DNA of 64,000 nucleotides from Lithacetigena sp037446255 [NCBI: Coprothermobacterota bacterium] (GTDB taxonomy: Bacteria > Coprothermobacterota > HKB111): contig JBBIIY010000004.1 in the NCBI GenBank assembly GCA_037446255.1, positions 14,238 to 78,237 of the forward strand. Direction: 5' to 3'. The notes under the pieces were generated by a model. The model worked only from the letters and a program-made list of their open reading frames with translations. It was not told the DNA's origin and did no database searches. This document shows positions 26,928-35,776 of this stretch, piece after piece. A program made the translations under genes and the position numbers. Positions within the stretch are counted from its first letter, which is position 1, and each line of letters opens with the position of its first letter.

Positions 26928-28527
26928 TATTTTTATCAAAAAAACCCACGAAAGTATCATCTTAAACTGGTTAAAAAGTAAGCCTGGTTTTCCTTTGTTG
27001 CATTGGTTACCGGGCTCATTTACCTCCAGGGTTTTTGATTATATAAGAATATTAATAGAAAATTCGTTCGTATATACTTTATTGAATAATATTTATGAAA
27101 CCTGGTTAAGTATATCTCTCAGGTTTCTCATTTTGTATATAGCACTTTTCATAGCTATTATAATTTTGCTTTTAAATTATATTACCGCTATCCCGTTGAT
27201 TCTTTATTTGTTTTTAATAATACTGTCTCTATTATTGTTTTCTTTGTTCCTGGTATTTCCGAATCTTGATACCCAGAACAGCTGGATATTCAAGAACCTG
27301 AAGAACTTCTGGGATACTCTGAAAAAAAATATCGTGATTATTTTCTGGTCTTTTTTCCCTTTCTTTGACCTGGTTTTTCGACGTTTCACCCCCCTTAAAG
27401 GTGCCTGGGATGAGTTATTTTTAATTGCTTTTCTGATTTTAGGATTAGCTGTTGGTATTAAAAATAAAGTAAAATTACCACCTTTCACTTTTAATTTAAT
27501 GTTTTTTTATCTGATAATCGGGTTCAGCGCCTTATTATCATCACATCCCCTTTCTATCAATATTGAAGGTTTACGCAGTATAGCCTTTCCTACTCTCATT
27601 TTCTTCATCGCCTATGTTTTTCTTAAAGCAAGTGGTAGTTCTGAAGTAGGCTATTCTTCTATTGCACTAAGCAGCATGTTTTTAGGAATAATCGGTATTG
27701 CCCAGTATGCTCTGGGTTTAGATATGCCTTCAGGCTGGGTAGATGTAGATTACGAAGCTTTAATAATAAGGACTCGAGCCTTTTCCATAATTGGAAGTCC
27801 GAATTTTCTGGCAGCTTATCTACTTTTTGGGATAGGTACCTCAATTTCTTTACTACTGACCAAAAAGAGTGTAATAAATAAAATATTCTGGTTTGTGGTA
27901 CTTATCATCACTATTTTATCATTATCCTTTACCTTTGCCCGAGGAGCCTTCCTGGCCCTGGGAGCATCTATTGGGGTACTAAGTATCCTGGTGGAGCCAA
28001 TTTTAATAATTCTGCTGGTTATCGGCGGGTTACTTTCTTATTTTATCGTTCCTTCCCTGGTTAACCGAATGTTATTCCTTTTTTCCCCGGAATATCTGGA
28101 AAAAAGCCTTAAAGGAGGAGGAAGATTATATCGCTGGCTTATGGCTTTGGATTACATAAAAGCTAATATTTTGCTTGGTACCGGTCCTGGCACTTTTGGA
28201 GGTGGACCAGCCATAAAACACGGGTTTTTTCAGGGCATATCAGTTGATAGTTTTCATTTAAGAGTTTTAGCAGAAACCGGAATAGTGGGGTATGCAGCTT
28301 TTATTGGTCTTTTCCTGTACCTGTTCAGGTATGGTTTTTATATCATAAGTACCAAAAAATTTCTCGGTAAAAAAGCAATGTCTATAGGAGCATTGATAAT
28401 ATTGTTAGCTTTTTTTCTCCATAGTATGGTAGAAAATCTCTGGGATGCGCCGGGACTGGTAGTATTATTTTCTTTGTTATCTGCCATCCTGGTGTATATA
28501 GCTGAAGAAGAATGCCCGACATCCTGA
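26884..28527 (+). CDS. O-antigen ligase/polymerase-like membrane protein
   Basis: A 547-residue polytopic protein. An N-terminal extension of about 100 residues precedes roughly a dozen membrane spans. The long exposed loop near residues 410-460 contains GGRLYRWLMALDYIKANILLG then GTGPGTFGG, and a later SFHLRVLAETGIVGYAAF; this pattern is shared by WaaL/RfaL O-antigen ligases and Wzy-type polymerases (Wzy_C family). I infer polymerisation or ligation of the repeat unit. The ATG is 44 bases inside the LCP gene and its ribosome site is poor, so coupled translation is likely. Confidence 0.82.
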   Translation: MNLFNLKKIVSLEDSIFIKKTHESIILNWLKSKPGFPLLHWLPGSFTSRVFDYIRILIENSFVYTLLNNIYETWLSISLRFLILYIALFIAIIILLLNYITAIPLILYLFLIILSLLLFSLFLVFPNLDTQNSWIFKNLKNFWDTLKKNIVIIFWSFFPFFDLVFRRFTPLKGAWDELFLIAFLILGLAVGIKNKVKLPPFTFNLMFFYLIIGFSALLSSHPLSINIEGLRSIAFPTLIFFIAYVFLKASGSSEVGYSSIALSSMFLGIIGIAQYALGLDMPSGWVDVDYEALIIRTRAFSIIGSPNFLAAYLLFGIGTSISLLLTKKSVINKIFWFVVLIITILSLSFTFARGAFLALGASIGVLSILVEPILIILLVIGGLLSYFIVPSLVNRMLFLFSPEYLEKSLKGGGRLYRWLMALDYIKANILLGTGPGTFGGGPAIKHGFFQGISVDSFHLRVLAETGIVGYAAFIGLFLYLFRYGFYIISTKKFLGKKAMSIGALIILLAFFLHSMVENLWDAPGLVVLFSLLSAILVYIAEEECPTS

Positions 28528-29720
28528 TAGTAGCCTATCATTTTCCTCCCGATGGAGTAGTTGGTGCCCAGAGGGTTGCCAAATTTTCCAAGTATCTCAG
28601 GAAGTTTAATTGGAATGTTAAAGTAGTTACCGTCAAAGAAAAATACTATTATTATAAAAATCCGGAATTACTGGATAATTTAGCAGGGGTTGAGGTAATC
28701 AGAACAGAAAGACTACCCACTTTCATCCCCGGGGTGAATGAAGAAGGATTTTACTGGTGTCCATCACTCTGGCTTACCCTGAAAAAAGAAATTCTGATAC
28801 AAAAACCCGATGTAGTTTACTTTACTGGCGGACCTTTTTATCACTGGATATTAGCCTGGTTATTAAAAAGAATTTATCATTTACCTTATATTTTAGATTT
28901 CAGGGACCCCTGGTCTCTAAACCCCTATAGAAAAAAGCAGGTTACCGCATTTTCCGGATTAGCTCGTTGGCTGGAAAAGAAATTGGAGCCCTTAATAATA
29001 AAAGAAGCTGACCTGGTAATAAATGTAACTGAAGAAGCTACTATCATGTACCAGGAAAAATATAATAAATTATGCGAGAAGAAATTTGTTACTTTGCCAA
29101 ATGGAGTTGACCGAGAGGATCTTTCCGAGATAGGAGACGGGATAAATTTCACCCCATTTGACATAGTATATACCGGAAAATTTGATAGTTTCAGAAATCC
29201 CCGCTCTTTTTTTGAAGCTTACAAGTTATTTATTGATAGGTTTTCCCTTACACCAGATGATACCCGATTTGTTTGGGTGGGAATTCCTGAAGAATCAATA
29301 TTATCCATTCTTAAAGACCTGAACTTGAAACAGTATTGCCAGATAGTTGGGTTTAAACCTTACAAGGAAGCTTTAAAATATATCCAGGGAAGTAAAATAT
29401 GCTTATTAATAGCTGGAGAACATCCTTATGAACCAACAACCAAGATATTTGATTATATTTTCCTTGATAAATATATTATTGCCCAGGCTTTACAGGGGGG
29501 TTTCGTATCCCGTGTTCTTAAAGAGTATGGTAAAGCTGACCTGATTCCTTTTTTTGACAGCAGAGCGATGTATGATGTTTTGATCAGAAATTATGAAAAT
29601 GGTGGTAAGATTCTTACAGGAAATGATTCAATAAAGAGTCGATTTGATCGCGAGCATATCTCTTTTGAATTAAACAATCTGATGTTAGGGGTTATAAAAA
29701 GATATTTATGGAAAAAATAA
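28512..29720 (+). CDS. GT-B family glycosyltransferase (GT4-like)
   Basis: A 402-residue cytosolic glycosyltransferase. The N-terminal Rossmann half opens ILIVAYHFPPDGVVGAQRVA and contains LDFRDPWSLNPY; the C-terminal half has FVTLPNGVDRED and IVYTGKFDSF. The AYHFPP and DFRDPW pair is typical of the subgroup acting on undecaprenyl-linked glycans. Donor and acceptor sugars cannot be told. It overlaps its neighbours on both sides by 13-16 bases within the operon. Confidence 0.85.
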   Translation: MPDILIVAYHFPPDGVVGAQRVAKFSKYLRKFNWNVKVVTVKEKYYYYKNPELLDNLAGVEVIRTERLPTFIPGVNEEGFYWCPSLWLTLKKEILIQKPDVVYFTGGPFYHWILAWLLKRIYHLPYILDFRDPWSLNPYRKKQVTAFSGLARWLEKKLEPLIIKEADLVINVTEEATIMYQEKYNKLCEKKFVTLPNGVDREDLSEIGDGINFTPFDIVYTGKFDSFRNPRSFFEAYKLFIDRFSLTPDDTRFVWVGIPEESILSILKDLNLKQYCQIVGFKPYKEALKYIQGSKICLLIAGEHPYEPTTKIFDYIFLDKYIIAQALQGGFVSRVLKEYGKADLIPFFDSRAMYDVLIRNYENGGKILTGNDSIKSRFDREHISFELNNLMLGVIKRYLWKK

Positions 29721-30820
29721 AGGTTGCCCACCTTATAGGGGGTGGAGATGTTGGTGGAGCAAAACAGCATTTACTAACCCTTCTTTCTCACCTCAATAGT
29801 GATAAATTTACTCCGTCTGTTATAGCCCTGGGTGATGGCATCCTGGTTAAAGAGGCAAAAGAATTGAACATCAAAACGCACATTATACCTTATAAAGGGG
29901 TATTATGGTGGAAGGTGTTAAAACCTCTGAAAGAGATAATCAGGCAGGAAAAACCTGATATACTCCATACACATGGTGTAAGAGCTAATTTTTACGGAAG
30001 GGTTGGTTGCCTGGGTAAGAAGAAAACCAGGGTAATTACTACCATACACAGTATCCCTTATTATGACTATTCTAACCTATTCTGGGGGATAGCGGCTACC
30101 CTGGTAGATACCGCTACTTCCAAAATGGTTGACTCCTTTGTAGCTGTTTCTAAAGCTGTTTTGAACCACCTTTTAAAGAGAGGAGTTCCTTTAAGTAAAA
30201 TAGAAGTCATTTATAATGCTATTGATGAAACAGACTTAACCTTAACTTCAGAAAAAACGACCGCAGTACCGATTATTGGTACTGTTGGCAGGTTGGTTAA
30301 AGTAAAAGGACATGTTTACTTGTTAGAAGCAATACCCGAAGTTATTAAAAAATATGGACCTGTGGAAGTAAGGTTTATCGGTGCTGGTCCCTTGAAAGAA
30401 TACCTAACCTCGGTTGCCCGAAAATTAGGTATTCAGGAACAGGTTGTTTTTGCCGGTAGAGTAAAAGATGTTTATAAAGAGATTTCACAATTTACTATTG
30501 GTGTTTTTCCCTCTCTCATGGAAGGAATGGGTTTAGCGGTTATTGAAACCATGGCTATGGGGATTCCCATTATTGCTTCCCGGGTAGGAGGGATTGAAGA
30601 GGTGGTAGCTCACGAAAAAACCGGTATTCTGGTAAAAAGAAAAAATCCATCTGCTTTAGCCGATTCAATTATTGAACTTTTAGAAAATGAAATTTACCGA
30701 AGACAACTCGGCCAGGAAGGTAGAAAGCAAGTTTTATTGAGATTCAATCTAAACCATATGCTGGAGAGAACCGAATGGTTATATTTAAAAATTAAGGATG
30801 GAGTGATGGGAAATGGATAA
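29708..30820 (+). CDS. GT4-family glycosyltransferase
   Basis: A 370-residue GT-B enzyme. The nucleotide-sugar half is clear: GTVGRLVKVKGHVYLLEAIP, IGAGPLKEYL, VVFAGRVKDV, FPSLMEGMGLAVIETMAMG (the E-x7-E motif) and ASRVGGIEEVV. The acceptor half starts VAHLIGGGDVGGAKQHLLTLL, with HTHGVRANFYGRV further on. It is presumably the second sugar-adding step of the polymer repeat. It overlaps the previous gene by 13 bases and the dehydrogenase after it by 8. Confidence 0.9.
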   Translation: MEKIKVAHLIGGGDVGGAKQHLLTLLSHLNSDKFTPSVIALGDGILVKEAKELNIKTHIIPYKGVLWWKVLKPLKEIIRQEKPDILHTHGVRANFYGRVGCLGKKKTRVITTIHSIPYYDYSNLFWGIAATLVDTATSKMVDSFVAVSKAVLNHLLKRGVPLSKIEVIYNAIDETDLTLTSEKTTAVPIIGTVGRLVKVKGHVYLLEAIPEVIKKYGPVEVRFIGAGPLKEYLTSVARKLGIQEQVVFAGRVKDVYKEISQFTIGVFPSLMEGMGLAVIETMAMGIPIIASRVGGIEEVVAHEKTGILVKRKNPSALADSIIELLENEIYRRQLGQEGRKQVLLRFNLNHMLERTEWLYLKIKDGVMGNG

Positions 30821-32099
30821 TATTGTTGTAATAGGTTTAGGTGCTGTAGGATTGCCTCTGGCCTTGTGTTATGCTCTGGAAGGTTGCTTGGTTTACGGGG
30901 TTGATTCCAATCCTGAGCATTTAAATCAAATTAAAACCTGCGCTATTGATTATCAGGAAAGTGATAGTGGAAAAAATATTAATGAGATAATTAGAGAAGT
31001 ATCCGAAAAAGGCAACCTGATTCTAAGTACCGATATTCCTGAAATAACTCAGCCAGACACCGTAATAATGATAGTTGTGCCTATAAGTATAGAAAACGGT
31101 CTTTTAAATCTTGCCCAAGTTTCTCAGGCTGTCAAAAATGTGGGTAAAAAATTAAAACGAGGAAATCTGGTTATCATGAGAAGTACCGTTTTTCCAGGTT
31201 TTTCCGAAGAAGTAGCTCTACCTATTTTAGAAAGGGAAAGTGGTATGCAGGGGGGCAAGGATTTTTATCTGGCTTATTGCCCGGAGAGGATGAGTGAAGG
31301 GAAAGCCTTTGAGGAATTAAGGAATATGGACCTGATAGTTGGAGGTATCAATAAGCAAAGCTTTGATTTAGCCATTTCAGCTCTAAGAATTATATCTCCA
31401 GCTAAAGTCAATCAAGGAACCATCAAGGAAGTAGAAACTTCCAAAATTATTGAAAACTTGCAAAGAGATGTAAATATAGCCTTAGCCAATGAAATTTCCT
31501 ATTATCTTGCCTCTAAAGGCATATCCGGTAAAAATTCCATTAAATTAGCTAATACTCATAAAAGAGTTAATATGCTTTTGCCCGGTCCCGGAGTTGGGGG
31601 GCATTGTATTCCCTGGGCTTTTTATTACCTTCATCACATATCAAGGTCGGCTGAGGAGCTTCCGCTTTCCAGATTATCCAGGCAAATAAATGATTTAATT
31701 CCCCAGGTTATAGTTAACTTTATCTTAAACCATATAGCAGAATCAGTGTATCCGGAAATAAAAGTTTCTCTTCTGGGACAAGCCTGGAAAGATTATTCCT
31801 CAAGTTGTCGCCATAGCCCGGCAGTAAGAACCAAAAAAATATTAATGGAGAAAGGTTTTCAAGTTGTTTCTTATGACCCTATAGCAAAATCGGGATTAGG
31901 CGAAGAATCAGTCAGTCTTGAAGATTGCCTGAAAAATGCTTCAGTAGTAATTGTGTCGGTAATTCAGAAGGAATTTCTATCCCTTGACTCTAAAAAATTA
32001 GAAGAGTTAATAAAACCTGAAGCCTTGATAATTGACCTTAAAGACCTTTTTAATAAGGAAGAATTAATTAACAAGGGATTTAAAGTATTTAGTTTATGA
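30813..32099 (+). CDS. UDP-N-acetyl-mannosamine dehydrogenase-like (WecC/UGDH family)
   Basis: A 428-residue member of the UDP-glucose/GDP-mannose dehydrogenase family, which oxidises a nucleotide sugar to a uronic acid with NAD. The N-terminal VVIGLGAVGLPLAL binds NAD, YCPERMSEGKA lies in the middle, and GPGVGGHCIPW holds the catalytic cysteine. The tandem with WecB suggests UDP-ManNAc as substrate, giving ManNAcA for the polymer; UDP-GlcNAc or UDP-Glc remain possible. It has an ATGG start behind GGAGTGATGGG and ends in an ATGA overlap with tagA. Confidence 0.88.
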   Translation: MDNIVVIGLGAVGLPLALCYALEGCLVYGVDSNPEHLNQIKTCAIDYQESDSGKNINEIIREVSEKGNLILSTDIPEITQPDTVIMIVVPISIENGLLNLAQVSQAVKNVGKKLKRGNLVIMRSTVFPGFSEEVALPILERESGMQGGKDFYLAYCPERMSEGKAFEELRNMDLIVGGINKQSFDLAISALRIISPAKVNQGTIKEVETSKIIENLQRDVNIALANEISYYLASKGISGKNSIKLANTHKRVNMLLPGPGVGGHCIPWAFYYLHHISRSAEELPLSRLSRQINDLIPQVIVNFILNHIAESVYPEIKVSLLGQAWKDYSSSCRHSPAVRTKKILMEKGFQVVSYDPIAKSGLGEESVSLEDCLKNASVVIVSVIQKEFLSLDSKKLEELIKPEALIIDLKDLFNKEELINKGFKVFSL

Positions 32100-32803
32100 G
32101 AACCTATCTCTGGAATGTCCCTGTTGATGTATTACCGAGGGAAGAGGCATTAAGCCTGGTATCCAGTGTACTGTTGCAGAATAATTTTAAGCAGATAGTC
32201 ACTTTAAACCTGGAGATGTTAGCATTAGCTCTTAAAGACCAGGAGTTCCTAAAAATTCTAAACCAATCTTTTATGATTATTCCTGATGGAAAATGGGTCA
32301 CTCTGTTCTTAAGGGTTTGCAAAAAAATAAAAGCTGAGCATATGCCGGGGATATCCTTTGTTGAAGAAATTTTATCCCGAAATAAAGCAGCAAAAATATT
32401 TTTATTAGGAACTCGCAAGGAAGTGATAGAAAAAGCAGTGCAAAACCTGACTCAGGTTAAAAAATCCTGTATTATAGGCTATCATCATGGCTATTTTAAT
32501 GATGACCTGAACATAGCCAGCACCATCGGTCAACTTTCCCCCAATATCCTTATCGTGGGAATGGGTTCTCCCCGTCAGGAAAAATTTATTTTTCAGCATC
32601 GGGATTTATTATCCTGCCTGGCTGTAGGGGTTGGAGGCTCATTGGATATCTGGGGAGGTTTTGCTAAAAGAGCACCCGTTTTTTACACCAGGTGGGGTTT
32701 AGAGTGGCTGTATAGATTGGTTAGAGAGCCCCAAAGATATTCAAGGATTCTTAATACTTTATTTACTCTGTTGAAAACAGTTTGCATTAAAGGTAGGCCA
32801 TGA
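32096..32803 (+). CDS. tagA: TagA/WecG-type N-acetylmannosaminyltransferase
   Basis: A 235-residue GT26 glycosyltransferase that adds ManNAc or ManNAcA to lipid-linked GlcNAc. Motifs: TLNLEMLALA, IIPDGKWV (catalytic Asp), IFLLGTR, IVGMGSPRQEKFI and VGGSLDIWGGFAKRAP, with the membrane-binding C-terminal WLYRLVREPQRYSR. It uses the product of wecB, or of the WecC-like enzyme. It is joined to its neighbours by 4-base ATGA overlaps, so it is expressed in step with them. Confidence 0.93.
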   Translation: MRTYLWNVPVDVLPREEALSLVSSVLLQNNFKQIVTLNLEMLALALKDQEFLKILNQSFMIIPDGKWVTLFLRVCKKIKAEHMPGISFVEEILSRNKAAKIFLLGTRKEVIEKAVQNLTQVKKSCIIGYHHGYFNDDLNIASTIGQLSPNILIVGMGSPRQEKFIFQHRDLLSCLAVGVGGSLDIWGGFAKRAPVFYTRWGLEWLYRLVREPQRYSRILNTLFTLLKTVCIKGRP

Positions 32804-33876
32804 AAGTAGTTATTTCAGGTTATTACGGCTTTGGCAACATAGGTGATGAAGCTATTTTGAGTGTTTCTATCAATCTTCTAAGGTCTATTCTTCCAAAGGT
32901 AGAAATAACCGTACTTTCTGCCAAAGCTTTGAAAACAGCTTCTCTTTTTCAGGTAAAGGCTATTTCCAGGAACGATTTTTCTTTAATTGCTTCAGAAGTT
33001 AAAAAAGCCGATCTATTTATTAGTGGTGGTGGTGGCTTATTGCAGGATGTTACCAGCAGGAGAAGCCTTTATTATTATCTGGCATTGATTTCTCTGGCTC
33101 AGTATTATAAAGTACCCACCTTATTGTTGGCTCAGGGTGTTGGGCCCTTAACCTCTAAAAGCAGTCTTAAACTTTTATCTCTGGTTTTGAAAGGGGTTAA
33201 AAGTATCAGTGTACGGGATAAATCTTCAGCTACTTTTATTAATAATCTGGGGTATACAGGTAAGTTATTATTAACTGCAGATTTAGCCTTTCTTCTTAAG
33301 CCTGATTACTCAAAGGGAGCCCAGGTTTTGGAAAAACTGAATATCAATAATAAACCCTATCTGTTTTTATCTCCTTCACGGGCTTTAGATGATCCCTCAA
33401 TAGTAGAATCTGTAATTCAGACAGTCCTTTTTCTGAAAGAAGAATATGGATTAGAGATTTTAGTCGTCCCTTTTTACCCCAGGCATGACTATTTTACGCT
33501 GAACCTGATAAAAAGACGTTTGAAAGATAGGGCTCATTATTTTGATGATTGTTTTGAACCTGAAGTTGCCTTAGCCCTGGTGGGTAAGTCAGAAATAGTT
33601 GTCAGTTCGCGTCTTCATCCAATTATTTCTGCTGTTATAACCGAAGTGCCTTTTCTGGGTATCTCCTATGACCCCAAGATAGACAATCTGGTTAACGAAC
33701 TTGGTGAAGGATTAACCTTGCAGTTAAGCAAGGTTAATCCAGCAGATATGATATATAACTCTATAATAACTTACGAGAATAGGGATAAAATTAAAGCACG
33801 GTTAAAAAAATTACTTTTACCCTTAATTGAAAGGGCTTTATTAAATTTCAATTATTTAAGGGAATTTATAAATTAA
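32800..33876 (+). CDS. csaB: Polysaccharide pyruvyl transferase CsaB
   Basis: A 358-residue pyruvyl transferase. ISGYYGFGNIGDEAIL, SGGGGLLQDVTSRRSL, LAQGVGPL and SSRLHPIISAV are CsaB signatures. CsaB places a ketal-linked pyruvate on ManNAc in the secondary cell wall polymer, and this pyruvate is what SLH domains bind. Two SLH proteins are encoded in the same window (5.5 kb and 35.8 kb), which supports this role. It is the last gene of the operon; its end overlaps the oppC-like gene on the other strand by 4 bases, with no terminator visible between them. Confidence 0.94.
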   Translation: MKVVISGYYGFGNIGDEAILSVSINLLRSILPKVEITVLSAKALKTASLFQVKAISRNDFSLIASEVKKADLFISGGGGLLQDVTSRRSLYYYLALISLAQYYKVPTLLLAQGVGPLTSKSSLKLLSLVLKGVKSISVRDKSSATFINNLGYTGKLLLTADLAFLLKPDYSKGAQVLEKLNINNKPYLFLSPSRALDDPSIVESVIQTVLFLKEEYGLEILVVPFYPRHDYFTLNLIKRRLKDRAHYFDDCFEPEVALALVGKSEIVVSSRLHPIISAVITEVPFLGISYDPKIDNLVNELGEGLTLQLSKVNPADMIYNSIITYENRDKIKARLKKLLLPLIERALLNFNYLREFIN

Positions 33877-34745
33877 AGGCTTTTAAGCCGGGGGTCTAAA
33901 ACATCCCTGAGCCCATCGCCAAACAGGTTTAACCCCAGTACAGAAATCATTACCGCTAAACCCGGGAAGAAAATAATCCAGGGAGCAACCCTGATATAAA
34001 TCCTACCATCGGTCATGATGCTTCCCCAGGTGGGAACCCAAGCAGGAACGCCAACTCCTAAAAAGCTTAGAGCTGCTTCTGCGAGAATTGTTTGGGCGAA
34101 GATAAAACTTCCCTGAACTATTATTGGTGCCAGGCAGTTAGGTAAAATATGTTTTACAATTGTTCTTATGGTAGAAGCTCCCAGTGCTCGGGCAGCTTCT
34201 ATGTACTCCGTTTCTTTGATGGTTAGAACAACGCTTCTTACCACCCTGGTTACTGAAGGGGTATATACTATGGATAGAGCGATAATAACATTGGAAAGTC
34301 GAGCTCCCAGCACAGCCATCAAAGCGATAGCCAGAAGGGTTGTGGGAAAAGCCATCAATCCATCAAGAATACGCATGATGATAGCATCAAGTTTCGGAAC
34401 ATAACCACAGGTTAACCCGAGAATTATACCCATAGTTCCACACAATAAAGTTACCATGAAACCAGTAAATAATGAGATACGAGCACCGTAAATCGTTCGG
34501 GTATATAAATCGTAACCGAAACTGTCAGTACCAAATAAGTGTGTTTTACCAGGAGGAGTTAGTCTATTAACAGGGTCGATATCCAGGGGGTCGTGTCTGG
34601 TAAGCACAGGTGCACAAATGGCTATCAGAATTATCAAAGATATGATAGTTATTCCAGCCATAATAGAACGGTTTCTCAAAGTCCTTTTCATAAATTTTTT
34701 CAGGGGTGTGGGAGCCCGGTAAGTAGTAGTGATAGGATTACTCAT
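33873..34745 (-). CDS. Oligopeptide/dipeptide ABC transporter permease, OppC/DppC type
   Basis: A 290-residue inner-membrane permease with an N-terminal span (about residues 26-50) followed by five spans. It shows HLFGTDSFGYDLYTRTIYGAR, typical of DppC/OppC, and the EAA loop EAARALGASTIRTIVKHILPN that docks the ATPases. The C-terminus GDGLRDVLDPRL is also typical. It is the third gene of the transporter run (binding protein, OppB-like, OppC-like). The expected OppD and OppF ATPases are absent here and must be supplied from elsewhere. Confidence 0.93.
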   Translation of the reverse strand: MSNPITTTYRAPTPLKKFMKRTLRNRSIMAGITIISLIILIAICAPVLTRHDPLDIDPVNRLTPPGKTHLFGTDSFGYDLYTRTIYGARISLFTGFMVTLLCGTMGIILGLTCGYVPKLDAIIMRILDGLMAFPTTLLAIALMAVLGARLSNVIIALSIVYTPSVTRVVRSVVLTIKETEYIEAARALGASTIRTIVKHILPNCLAPIIVQGSFIFAQTILAEAALSFLGVGVPAWVPTWGSIMTDGRIYIRVAPWIIFFPGLAVMISVLGLNLFGDGLRDVLDPRLKSL

Positions 34746-34756
34746 CTATATTCTCC

Positions 34757-35701
34757 TTAAACATATTTTACCCGGGGGTCTAAAGCTACATAAAATAAAT
34801 CAACCAGAAAATTAACAAAGACATATACGGAAGCTATAAATAGTAATATTCCCTGTACCATAGGATAATCTCTTCTGGCTATGGAGGCTAAAACCATCTG
34901 GCCTACTCCAGGAAGGGCAAAAACAGTTTCTACCACGATAGCTCCAGCCATCAGACTTCCCAGGGCTAATCCCAATACGGTGGCTATGGGAATAAAAGCG
35001 TTTCTTAAAGCATGAACATAAATTACCTTTCTCTGGGGCAAACCTTTAGCTTTAGCAGTTCTGATATAATCCTGGTTTAACACTTCTAACATACTGGAAC
35101 GAGTCATTCGGGCGATGAAAGTAGATTGGATAAAACCCAGGGTAAGGGCAGGTAAAAATAAAGATTTTACCGATAAGAATATCCCTTCGTTTAAGGGGGT
35201 ATACCCTGCTACTGGTAATACTCCTAAATATACTGCAAACACCTGGATGTAAATTAAAGCCAACCAGAAACTGGGAATGGACATTCCCAATACAGAAAGG
35301 CTCATTACCAGTTGGTCTATTCGGGTGTTTCTTTTGACAGCAGCAGTAATTCCCATAGTAATTCCCAGGGTTCCTGAAATCAGTAAAGACATAAAGGTTA
35401 GTAATAAAGTCGGTTCTAATCTTTCTTTAATAGCCTGGAGAACCGGGCGGTGTAAAAATATGGAGTAACCAAGGTCTCCACGGAAAAGTTTGCTGTACCA
35501 CCTGATTAACCTGGTCAGCAAGGGAAGATCCAGTCCCATTTCGTGGCGCAGTCTATCAATATCTTCCTGGGTAGCATCATGTCCCAACATTACTGCAACC
35601 GGGTCTCCGGGTATCAAGTTTATTAACAAAAACCCGGAAAATCCTACGATTAGCAAGACAGGGAGTAAGGCGATTAATCTCTTGATCAAGTATGCAGTCA
35701 T
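34757..35701 (-). CDS. Oligopeptide/dipeptide ABC transporter permease, OppB/DppB type
   Basis: A 314-residue permease. The start TAYLIKRLIALLPVLLIVGF, the LIPGDPVAVMLG loop, the EAA loop RTAKAKGLPQRKVIYVHALRN and the ending VDLFYVALDPRVKY match OppB/DppB. It spans the membrane about six times. CAGGAG precedes the ATG. A strong hairpin terminator sits between the binding-protein gene and this one, so the permeases are likely made in smaller amounts than the binding protein. Confidence 0.93.
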   Translation of the reverse strand: MTAYLIKRLIALLPVLLIVGFSGFLLINLIPGDPVAVMLGHDATQEDIDRLRHEMGLDLPLLTRLIRWYSKLFRGDLGYSIFLHRPVLQAIKERLEPTLLLTFMSLLISGTLGITMGITAAVKRNTRIDQLVMSLSVLGMSIPSFWLALIYIQVFAVYLGVLPVAGYTPLNEGIFLSVKSLFLPALTLGFIQSTFIARMTRSSMLEVLNQDYIRTAKAKGLPQRKVIYVHALRNAFIPIATVLGLALGSLMAGAIVVETVFALPGVGQMVLASIARRDYPMVQGILLFIASVYVFVNFLVDLFYVALDPRVKYV

Positions 35702-35727
35702 TAATTAACTCCTGTTTATGATAAAAA

Positions 35728-35759
35728 TTGCCGGGGTCAAAAACCTTCAACCCCGGCAA
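35728..35759 (-). terminator. Intra-operon hairpin terminator/attenuator after the SLH-binding protein gene
   Basis: The ten-base stem TTGCCGGGGT (35728-35737) / ACCCCGGCAA (35750-35759) reads into TTTTTAT on the minus strand. It lies in the 75-base gap between the binding protein and OppB-like genes and probably ends most transcripts there. Confidence 0.8.
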
Positions 35760-35776
35760 AATTCACTAATACGAGT

